A stretch of DNA of 64,000 nucleotides from Apostichopus japonicus. Taxonomy: Eukaryota; Echinodermata; Holothuroidea; Aspidochirotida; Stichopodidae. This document shows positions 1-12,300 of this stretch, one piece after another (the stretch's first letter is position 1; the number at the start of each line of letters is the position of its first letter). The translations under genes were made by a program, and so were the position numbers. Below the pieces are notes generated by a model. The model saw nothing but the letters and a program-made list of their open reading frames with translations. It made no database searches and was not told the origin of the DNA. The DNA is taken from assembly GCF_037975245.1 (NCBI RefSeq), contig NC_092575.1:18929841-18993840 (forward strand), written 5' to 3'.

Positions 1-70
1 TCTGCAAAAGGTTGGACAACCCTGATCTAAACGAAAACACTTTGGTATACTATAATAGTTGAAAACTTAC

Positions 71-187
71 CTAAATCACAATTCGGTCCAGTGAAAGGCG
101 CAACACAATTACATGTATAGCCTGATGATGTCACGTCGGAGATACACTCAGCACCATTCTGACATGGAGAAGTCAAACACGTATTTT
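71..187 (-). CDS. EGF gene exon 14: EGF module 13 (last seen in the window)
   Basis: 117 nt between TTCTCCTAG and G|GTAAGT. It reads [12 protein letters not shown] and [12 protein letters not shown]. It ends in phase 1 at a donor, so the gene continues left of the window. Confidence 0.87.
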
Positions 188-3100
188 CTAGGAGAAAAAC
201 CAAAAATAAAACAGATACTGTGTATATACATATATATCATAGACTAATATTCAAAACTGGAGTATTTTCAAGATTGAGTTTCGAATATTTTACTGTCTAC
301 CAAAATTGCAGTTTCTTATTGCCAAGTAAGGACATCAACTGTATGGAAAAAAATGCCTTCGCATAATGTTCTACCATATAGACAGGCGCGTAGCCAGGAA
401 TTTGCCAAGGGAGGAGCGAAAATGTAGGCAAACTATCAGAGCCGTAGATTCGGCATTTCAAACTATCTAAGCGTAGCGCCACCATGAGTTGGCGCGAAGC
501 GTACAAGAAAATTTTGGCTGAAAATGCCTCCCAGATCGCTGGAAATGGCACTTCCCAGGCCTTGTAAGTTGCATCTTAGCATTTTCTCCTTTGAAATTAC
601 TAGCGATATCATAAAAACATTTTAAAAAAATGCTCAAGGGGGGGGGGCTGCCCCCTTCGCCCCCCTTGGCTACGCGCCTGCATATAGACCTAGTTATTCA
701 GCTGACCACTGTAATTTCACTCACCTATCTCACAGTTCCGGCCGGTGTACAATGGTGGACAGTCGCACGAATAACTAGAGAGGTCTTCGCTATCGGTACA
801 TGTTCCTGAGTTTTGGCAAGGAGAGGTTCGGCAAAGACTCTCTGAGAGATATAGAAACGGAATGAGTGTGTATTATCGATGTCAGTCTATATAGCTCTGT
901 TGGAGCTCCATGTCATTAATTACTTTCATTTTTCCATCCCCTCTAAATTCCGGCGATTCTTCTCAGAATTGACATCTCCCACTAAACACAAGACGTGACT
1001 GAAAAAAATAGGGTAACTGTATAATAGTATTAACAAGTAATGCAAACGTTGATTGCCAACCTTAAATCGTGACGTTGAGGCTACGCATAGTTTCTTGAAT
1101 TTGGCCGCTTTGTCCACCACCATTATATATAATCTATTCTGATTCGTTTGGAGATGCATATTTAGATGAAACCGAATTCTGGAAGTTCGGATTGACTAGT
1201 AGACCTACCAACAGCTTTCTATCTCTACAGTGGCGGTTACTTTACGTCATTTACAGAAGAAGATCAAGGAAAATAAAGTCAATTAAGGAGGACTGATGAT
1301 TTATAATACGCAGATATATCCACCGATAACGGTGCTCGAGGCGCATCACAATATTACCCTGGTCAACGATAACCTTTCAAACATACCACATGGCAGCAGC
1401 AAAAGAACATCCAACTGACAATTTATCTCACAGGTCCCCATTTATACAACTCGGTGAAAAGAGGCAATGGAGATAAAGTACCTTGCCCAATTAAGGACAC
1501 AACGTAATGATCTGGCCTGGACTCGAACCTGCAAGCCTTAGATCATATATAGCTTAAACCACTTGATCAGAACGCTCTACTATATACACGGTTGCTGAGT
1601 GGGTGGGGGGGGGGGGTGGGGACTGAGGAACGATTGTATCAGTGCTATGCCAAATTCAGCAAATCCACGGGAAATCACATAACCAAAACTTGAAATACAA
1701 CCATATCAGTTTATCCATTACATTCCTTATCACATGCATGCATGTGTATAGCTGCTGAAATGATGTCTAAAATATTCGTCTTTACCTATGTGACAGAATT
1801 GCCCGCCAAAACCGGGCTGGCAATCACAAGTGAAATCTTGAAGATCCAGGTTAGGAATGCATGTGCCTTGATTGATACACGGATTTGGAGAACAGACTTG
1901 AGCTGCAAAATTAAACAAGGAAAGAGAGAGGTTATGCAGAACTGAAAGTAGTCGATTAACCATTTTTCTCACGGTGAGATTTAAAGGCTTTTTAATTGAC
2001 GCACCTTCGTAATTGACGCACCTTCAAATATTACTAGCAAGGATACAGCAGGCAACCTAAACTTTTTGCATGGAAGCAGAGTTACATATTTCATGAGTTT
2101 GAATCAATTTTAGCTATGTGCTGATCAAAGTGTGTTTTTTTTAAAGCTGTTAACACCCCCCCCCCCCCCACAGTTTTGCACCTATTTTGGGGATTTGGAA
2201 ATCTTACTTCCTAAAACTAACCAAAATTAATTCAGCATGATACCACTACTCCCTGGGACCCGACGTGTCTGAGCTTAGGGGCTCAGAGCATATCAAACAG
2301 CATTCAGAGTCAATTGATGTATACTTACACAAAAGTTACAGTTAGCTTATCGACGAATGTGTCAATTTATGGGTATGAAAGAACTTGACAGGGCAGGCAT
2401 TTTGTGGTCAAATTCTGCTCAACTGTACGTTGCTTATGCACAAAACAATAAATATTTTGAGATCATTACATTTCTGAGGAACCACACATACATACAGTTG
2501 AGGGATTTGGATTTTTCGTTGATAGAAATCGTTGATCAAATCCTTAAGTGCGTCAATTATGAGCCCACCATGCTTTATAGCTCACATTTACATAGCATTG
2601 TTGTACTGAAACCATATAGTATTTCGCTTATTGCTCTGGCAAATTAACTATACCACTGAACCAGGCCTGACGAGGGGAGGGGGGGGGGGTTGCGGGGATA
2701 CAGCCCGGGTCAAACAGTTGGCTCAATTTTCATTTTTATGTCAGTCAGTCATAGCAAAGACTGATAATTTGACAACTCTGAATACAACTTCATTGAGCCA
2801 AATCATGTTTCAAGTTTTAACGTTTTCATTTGTTCTATTATTGTTTATTTTCTGAAGGTTGGGTTTGTTAAATGCTGAATCTAAAGATTGACGTTTTTAA
2901 ATGACTTACTACTGTATGCCTGTTTATATTCATCTTAAAATATACGAAAGGCAAAATACAGAGAGAGAGAGTTGAAAAGGTTTCACCATCATGGCTGCAC
3001 GAGGACAACACACAATTACAAATTTATAACAGCCCTCAAACACGACTTTTGAAATCAGAGTAGGCTATACCAGGCGCGATTCGGAGGGCAGCCACCTTGG

Positions 3101-6100
3101 AGAGGGGGTTAATATAGGGGCGCTGTGCAAGAATGTTACTAGTTCTTAGACTGGGGCAGATCAGAGTGTGTATGTAAGAGACAGGTAATAAGAGTAATGA
3201 AGTAAATATGGTATATTGAAAGCTATACGGTTAACGTTATCTCACTTGATTCGCATGTAGGTCCTAAGTATCCATTTGAGCATTCACAAGTAAAATCTTC
3301 AGGATTGGTTCCAGTGACGCAGTTACCCTCATTCTTGCAAGGTCCAGAAAGGCAGGCATCGACTACCAGAATTAAGAGAAAAAGAATGATACTGTTGCAG
3401 TAATACCAGTGTAGCAGTAATTTGTTGTATGTATTTGTATGTATTTTAGATCCTCCTGCAAGCAGGAACTCGCGAAGAAGCCTCGTTGGCTTATCAAAGC
3501 CGCAAGCTGACCCAAGTCAGTCTCTTACATTCATATTTAACGTCCATGATTATGAATTGTCAATTGTCAACAACTCTGAAACTGGACAACATACATTAAT
3601 CTGGGAGTGACTCGAACCAGGGACCTTATGTTGTGGACAAACCTTAACTTAAGTATACTTAAGTCTGGGAATGAAAACAAATTCCATTAAGAATATAAAA
3701 CCAGGCGCGATTCAGAAGAAGAAATCCACATGTCATCAAAAACAAAAAACACGCGTATTATAGACTTCTGAATGGTATGTTTTTTTCTGAAGGAGGGCAG
3801 GCACCCTGGAGAGGGTAATTAGGGTCTTAGTGGAAGAATGTTACCAGTTCTTAGGCTGGGTAAGATCGGAGTGCTTATAAAAGGGACAGGTAATAGAGGA
3901 ATCAAGTAAATACATGGTATATTGAAAGCTATACCGGTAACGTTATCTCACTTGATTCGCATGTAGGTCCTAAGTATCCATTTAAGCATTCACAAGTAAA
4001 ATCTTCAGGATTGGTTCCAGTGACGCAGTTACCCTCATTCTTGCAAGGTCCAGAAAGACAGGCATCGACTACCAGAATTAAGAGGAAAAGAATGATACTG
4101 TTGCAGTAATAGCAGTGTAGCAGTAATTTGATGTATGTATTTGTATGTATTTTAGATCCTCCTGCAAGCAGGAACTCGCGAAGAAGCCTCATTGGCTTAT
4201 CAAAGCCGCAAGCTGACCGAAGTCAGTCTCTTACATTCATATTTAACGTCCATGATTATGAATTGTCAATTGTCAACAACTCTGAAACTGGACGACATAC
4301 ATTAATCTGGGAGTGACTCGAACCAGGGACCTTATGTTGTGGACAAACCTAACTTAAGTATACTTAAGTCTGGCCATGAAAACAAATTCCATTAAGAATA
4401 TAAAAGTAGGCGCGATTCAGAAGAAGAAGTCCACATGTCATCAAAAACAAACAAAAACACTCGTATTATAGACTTCTGATTGGTATGTTTTTTCTGAAGG
4501 AGGGCAGGGTCCCTGGAGAGGGTTATTAGGGTTTCAGTGGAAGAATGTTACCAGTTCTTCGGCTGGGAAGATCAGAGTGTGTATGTAAGAGACATGTAAT
4601 AGAGGAATTAAGTAAATATTGTATATTGAAAGCTATACGGGTAACGTTATCTCACTTGATTCGCATGTAGGTCCTAAGTATCCATTTGAGCATTCACAAG
4701 TAAATTCTTGAGGATCGGTTCCAGTGACGCAGTTACCGTCATTCTTGCAAGGTCCAGAAAAACAGGCACTGACTACAAGTAGAGGAAAAGAATAACACTC
4801 CTGATGTTACTAATTATATCACCAAGCGTTGGTGTCGTTGCCTTTCGGTAATTTGTCCAGTATTACACGATTATATGTTGAAATATTTAGTTTACGCACC
4901 TTGCATCTTTAATTAGAAAAGAGATATCAAACATGTTAAAAAATATCTGTAGGTAAGGATTTTTTTTAAGTGGAATGTCACGTGATGAAAACATCGAAAC
5001 ATCTAATTGTTGCAACATTGTTTTATTGAAATATTCGGTAGGTTGATACATAGTAATTTATGACTTGTCCCCCAAAAAGTTAACGAAAATCCAGCTTAAA
5101 ATGATTGAAACCGCACAAATTTTAATTTCATATACTTGAATATTCCGAGTTCACAGCTTTCTAATGTTTTGTATAAAGCAATATGCATTTGACAGATTCA
5201 TTAGTTAGCCAATGATATTTTACAGTGATAACATTCGCCGTAAGGCCTATAGCTTAAAGCACACGATATGCCGATTTTTAAACAATGTCCAATAACAACA
5301 AAAATCTGTTATCATTTTTTTTACGGTTTTGAAATATCAGCTATATATACATTGATGTTCTAGAATATTTGAGCTTACAAACACAATATATGTCCGGTAT
5401 ACCAAAATTGGTTTGATTAACAATGATGTTATAATAATGATCATTTGAAAGTATCAAAATCTCACCAATTTGACAGGATACGCCGCTGTAGAAGGGTGCA
5501 CATATACACAGACGGGTACCATCGCCCATTGCAATACAAGTTGCGACGTTTTCGCAAGGATTGTGTTCACAAGGAAACTTAGCTGCAATGTAAAGAACCG
5601 ATAAAAAAAAACCGCTGGGTATTTCGTTTTTCCTTTCGTATTCAAAGTGTAAATTAACCTAATCAAACTGTTAGGTTTAATGCCTCTTCGAAAAGATGAG
5701 TAACTCGCCCTTCCCCCGGGTCTCGCCATCATTTGTATTTTTTTTGAGTTTTCGAAAAAGTGGGAATTTTGCTGCATATCATAATATTGACACAAACATG
5801 ATGTTGTGGAGAAATGAAACAATTTTTTAATATTTTTTTTAAAACTAAATCAAAGATAAGTCAAGGATACAATAATACAACATGGTATATACTTTATGAA
5901 CGTTCTTTTCAAAAACTTCAAAATATTGAAACCTGAATTTCTAAGTCTAACTTTAGTGGCAGTCTTTTTTCTTCTTAAAATTTAATATTAAAATATACAG
6001 AAAATTGCGAGAATATAAGAAATTCTTATCGTTGTGAGTTTTGTTGATTCTACACTTATAAAATAGATCTTATATTGCTCGGCTTCGATTGCGAAGACTA

Positions 6101-8035
6101 TTTGCTGCATGGGAGTGTTTGAAACTGCCTTTTCGTTTATAAACATGAAAATTGTTCCCTTCTTCCTATCATCCGGCCCATCCTTCAAATCATCACTTCT
6201 CCCCCCCCCCTCTCTTCCCATCATCCGGCCCATCCCTTCAAATCATCCCTTCTCCCCCCTCTTCCCATTATCCGGCCCATCCCTTCAAATCATCCCTTCT
6301 CCCCCCTCTCCCCATCATCCGGCCCATCCCTTCAAATCATCCCTTCCGCCCTCCGACACCCAATTTTCTTGCAATAGATCAGCTGAGCTTCAGAAACTTG
6401 TAACTTGATTAATTTCTTCTACATTTACCAATTTCACAGGTATCTCCTTCCCAGTCGCTTGTACAAGTACACTGGAAAGCTGTATTTTCGGCGTTCAATG
6501 CTTGGCACTCTCCGCCATTTTGACATGGGTTACTCAGACAAGGACTCTTCCCTATTTCACGAAATAAAAAACAAGGAAAAAAAAAATAAGTAGGACCTTT
6601 ACGATTAACCCTGATATTACATCAATGTGGAATCGAAAGCACTAAATAGAACCTGCAGAATGAAGTAAAACAATGCATTTTATCATTTTTTTTCTTTTCC
6701 CTTTCGCTTATATTGATAGAAATGTATTAACAATTAGTTACTACAGCCTATATATCCAGTTATCAGGTCTTTTCTTTATTTGAACATTTTCTGTCATTCC
6801 TGACTTCGAACTATTTAATAAGATATCATAATTTCTACCATATCTTTCTAAGGGAACACTGGTATATTTTCCATCGGGTGTAAAATTCTCACAGTAATGG
6901 GCTCAAAGAAGTACTTGTTTTTCGAAGACCAAACCAGATAAATGTAATGGACAACCAAAATTTAGCTCGTTGAAAGTGCTAGAAGTTTTCAAAAGTACTT
7001 TTCTAGAGGCTCTGGTACTCTAACTTATTCACAACCAATAATGAGTATTAATGTATATTCTGTGTGGGTAACTACTTTTACCGTGTCAGGCAATTACGTG
7101 CTTAGACATTTCATCATGGGTGAGAATTAATTGATTTTCTGGTATAGTTTGCGGGCAAATATATTGATGACGTTAACTTTATGTAAGGGATTAAAATAAA
7201 GTTTCTTATTTAAAATATATTATTTTGGAGAATACTACCACAAAGCAAGCTTTGCACACTTACAAGTAAATACCCGCATATAATTAGTTTCATGAATGAA
7301 ATGCCCAAACATGTCGAAATCCTCGTGAAGAACGAAAGCACCAGCTCTACAGGGACATAACACTTCCATGTAACCAGGGACTTATGGGCCTAGACATTTT
7401 CTACGCAAGAATAAGTGTAGCAAAGTTGTAGCAGGATGGTACGGTGACTGCTAAATCAAAGTTTAAACGGCCATGATATGGAGATTTGCAAGTATGTCCT
7501 GATAGACGGTACCATCACCTATTCATATGATGGGGATCGAAGGACTTGTCAATTAGAAACGGTCTTTATATGCGTGTTTCGGCAATCTTTGAAAGTGACA
7601 ACTTAGTACGTACGACGGTAAGCCATTGGAGCAAGTAACTATAGTATGCAACCTAAATATATATATAATCTATACTCACGTGACTCGCAGAATATACCCT
7701 CAAAGAATTCGAGACATGTACAAGAAATACCGTTACCCGGCAGCTGAACACAAGTCCCTCCGTTCATGCAGGGACTATTCGAACATGGATCTGTTTTTGA
7801 CAAGGATGCAAGGAGCTATAATTAAGTCACAAATTATAGTCATAAGCATTCAATGTTACAATAAACTAAGCACATTACTCCCTATACCATGGGTGAGTAA
7901 TTTTAATTGACTATATTGACAAAAACTGTTAAGAAGTATTTTATTTATTGTTTATAGATGATAACAGTATCTATACTCTCAGTGCTGGTGGCAATGTCCT
8001 GAATACATTTAGAAACCTGCTCTCGGGAGGTAGCT

Positions 8036-8129
<94 letters not shown>

Positions 8130-9326
8130 TGGCGGATCCAAGGGGGGCCCCCCCCCCAAAGGTGAGCCAAAAAGTGTTTCCGAACATCCGCTAAATCATA
8201 TGATTGGAAATTAAAAAAATCGAGAGGAATAGCAGTGGTAGACTAGTCTAAACCTTTTCGTTTTCTGGTTTAAAATTAAATGCAGAGCTCCCAACTGACT
8301 CGCAATTCGCGGGAATTAGACCCACATTCTAACACCCAAACCCGCTGACCCGCACAAGCGTCCGAAAAAACCGCATTGTAATTGTCAAGTATACATAAAA
8401 AAATTTGCATCAAATTTTGACTTAGCAACCATCATTTCTTGAGCATTTAGCATAATAGAGTATAAAACTCCTTTACAGCATCATTTGAACCTCAAATTAG
8501 CCTATATTTCTTTTCATTGGGGTGAGCAGCGAACATTTTCATGCCACGGGAAAGAATAAATTATCACCTACTGTTCAATTTATTGATGTTACACAAAAAA
8601 AATGCAGGGGCGTATCGGGGGGGGGGGGCGCAAAAGGCGCGCGCCCCCCTATTGGCCGTCACCAATTTGCATTTCAGCGCTTCTTCGAAAGCAAAAATTG
8701 TCCACCCCTCCCCTTAGACCCATCCCCCAGGACGGCGATCATTCATGCCTGACGCCCCCCCCCCCCTATTGGAAAATCCTGGATACGCCCCTGAAATGCA
8801 TATTTCTCAGAAAATTTTGGGTGACAAAAGCCTTTCTAAGTGCCACCATTTTACATTTTGGCATCACCAGGATTCAAAAAAAAATTCAAAAGGGGAGGGG
8901 GACACCCCCTCCCATTATACCCCTCCCCCAGGACGGCGATTCTTGGCATGGACCAGCATTTGCCTTCTCAAGAGTTGGGAGCTATGTAAATGTATGAGCA
9001 TGAGGATTTACAGTTTAACACCATTTTGCAGTTACAGGCTGGTTGTAAGAAATTTATAACCTATGAGAAATAGAATTTCTTGAGAAAGATGATCCCAACT
9101 TTGTTTTATAAATATTTTAGAAAATTACACCTGGGAAACATTTTTTTTAGAAGTAAATTAACATCACCATTGTACACTTTTGTCGCACCAAATTGCATTT
9201 GAGGGCATTCAGCAATAGAAAATTTTGCAAAGGGGAGGGGGGGGGCACCCCATCCCCTTAGACCCCTCCCCCATATCAGTCTAATGCCACTTTGGCCCCT
9301 CCCAAACAAAGGCCCTGGATCCGCCA

Positions 9327-9392
<66 letters not shown>

Positions 9393-12300
9393 ATTATTAT
9401 TATTACACTGTACAGACAATTGTCTTTTGTTCTACTCCCATTCTTCTTCACAAACACCCAACCCAGCCCACTCCCTCCCCCACACCAACCCCGCCTCGTA
9501 ATCTTCACGTGCGTATGATACGTCACTCAAGAAAGATGATCTGCATGACGTTATCATCTAACATCTGAAACAAGTTGAAATAATTCATTTATAATAGCAC
9601 TTGCTGATTAAGCCACCATCCTATCCTCAAGTATATAAGTATCTATGCATACTACTACGCTGATATGATCATTAACATAATATGAAGTGATTACCAATTT
9701 CGGTTTCACAGCTCGTCCCAGTCCATCCCTGAGCACAGAGGCAGAAAAACGCCGTTCCTGCTTCATGAACGAAACAGCTAGCACCGTTCAGGCACGGATT
9801 ATTCCCACATGCGTTAGCTGTTGAAAAAAAAAGAAAAGACCAAATCAATTTTGTCTTTAATTTTTCATGGGGAAATCATTGGAGTGAGGGCCGGCGGGGG
9901 GGGGGGGGTTGTTTCGGGATTGTTATAGTAGCGTAATCATGATTGAGCCGTTCGATGTATGACGTCACATGTGGCGACCGTAAATTGCGATACAAATCTC
10001 ATTGTGTATATAACGTACGCGCGTTCTGTATGCAAGCAGGAAATACGTTAAAGTTTAGAACTCGCACCCTAACCTCTACCACCCCTCACCCACCGAGAAA
10101 CATACGAATACCAAGCGAACATTGAAATGTTGTACATTCTACTGAATTTTCAAACTAACGTCTTGTATTTGCATCTAACAAGTACAATAATGTAAAATAA
10201 GGGGCTTGTCTCCCCAGTAGCCACAAAGTTATGATCTAAAATATATATTTCCTTAGTTTATCATACGCATTTAAATATCTAATTCTCTGACGTCACAACG
10301 ATTAAAGTAACGTGCATGCCCCATAAAACATTTAGTTCCTCACAAACCTTCCACACCCCCTCCCCTCCCCCTCCCTTGGATAAAATAAAAGAAGAAATAT
10401 GGAGGGGGGAAAAGTCCACAGAATCGTCTTTATCGTTCTTCCTTCACGGATCTTAATTTTGAACTGTCATAACTTATTCCGTCCGCACGCCAATGAATAC
10501 ACATGTGTTTTTCTCTCAATGATTCAAATTCACGGTAAGTGTTTCATTGAATCTTAGACGTCTAATGTATAAAACAAAACATATTGTAAACGTTTTATCT
10601 TTTACCTTGCTGACAAGTGTCACCGATCCAATTACCAGTACAAGAACATCTATACCCAGGACTGGATGACGTCACAGAACATGTACCATTATTCAGACAT
10701 GGGTCTGTGGTACACGCCGTTACTATAAGACACAAAAACAAACACTTATTTTGTTCTTATAAAAAAAATGGCAACATAAGGAAATTAATGAATTTTTGAA
10801 CCCAATCGGGTCGGTTGATATATATATATAGGCTCTATATAAGTTATGTAAACCTATGTTCTCTGGATGTCTTATCTTATTATTGTTTATTATAATGGTA
10901 GGGGTGGGAGGCGACATCCTACTTCTTCGGTTCTCTATCATACCTTAGTTTGTATAATGGAAAATATATGTATACGTATATCTGTCTGCGTGAATAGTTA
11001 TATGTATATTTGTGTTTATGAAAATTAACCTAAATTGTACCTTCTTCGTCACACGTCGGTCCAGTGTGAGACGTTGGGCAGATGCACTCGAAATCTGTTA
11101 CGAGATTCCGACATCCGGCCCCATTTTTGCAAGGGTTTGGTATGCATTGTGACTCTGGAAGTGAAATGAAAGAAAAAGACGGTTGCACGAATAAAACTTA
11201 TTGTATGCGATCAATGGTCGTCTGCATTGGCCGCATATTTTAGCAAGCTAAGAACTGCTAGAAGTTTTTACAAGCTGGTCACTTTCCTGTAGGTTTTGAT
11301 TCTTTTAGTGTTTCACAGACATTCAGGATTGCTAAAATAGACAAATTAAATGTTTCACAGCGGATGATCACGTTTATAGTTTAGCATAAGAAAAACGTTT
11401 GTTGAAATTTGATCATTTGTGACCATCAACTGACTTTCTATCATATTCCGCGGGGTGGGGAGGGTGGGGGAGGGGCAATACCGATGAACTTAAAGGGGTC
11501 AAATTGGTTTCTTTCATGGTTGTTGCTGGGTCTTATGGAGAAAAAATTCTATTTCAGTTATTATTTTTCAATATACAGAAGGAACGTGACATAAGCTGTA
11601 CCCCTCTTTGGCTTTACGACACTTGTTTGAAATTAATCCAAATAGCTCAACATTGATAGGCCTTAGACTTACGAATGGAACAGTCAACCCCAAAGAATCC
11701 TGGCAGACATTCGCAGATGAACCCGTTTGTGATGCTCTGACACGTCCCATCATTCTGACAGGAAGTGGATGTGCAACCTAAAAAAAATATATATTTAGAG
11801 TATTTTATTAAAATTTCATATTTCATTTGACTAAAACTTGACTGCTTTAAGTACATTGGCTTGAATATTCGTGGGAACGTGAGAGGCAGGAGGAGGGTGA
11901 TGGGGGGGGGGGGGAAGAATTGTCTCTCGATACTATTCAAATATGCAGAGCCAAAGATGCATCCGACAATTATCTCCACACTAATGCTAAGTAGATCCGT
12001 TGTTGAAAAGTTTATGGTCCAAATGTTTGTAACTGGCTTGTATTTCATTTTAACTTTGTTTTTAAATCGATATAAGATATTCTTCATGATCTCACATGTG
12101 TGCGTGTGTGTCTGGGGGGGGGGGGAGAGGGGGCGGGGCTGGTTTAGGTAGAGGCAGGAACCTTAATGGAATGGAAAGGGACAGATCCAGGATTTAACTG
12201 ACTATCATTTCGAGGGGTCTGTTGGTCGTCCCTCAGGAAATTAGTTTAAATTTTTAGACATCAAAAGTAACGTATTGTGAGGCATGTTTTAGGAGACTAT

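Larger units (their letters stand above)
3065..4800. repeat. Tandem triplication of a ~705 bp exon-containing segment
   Basis: Three EGF exons start 706 and 704 bp apart with near-identical flanking intron sequence (e.g. AGGCGCGATTC and GAAAGCTATAC on the left of each). Units 1 and 2 carry the same SINE on their right; unit 3 does not. Outer limits are approximate. Confidence 0.85.

Noticed and set aside
7971-8214. YIYIYI frames across 8040-8126 and 9330-9404
   Set aside because: Translation of the TA dinucleotide tract; nothing protein-like on either side.
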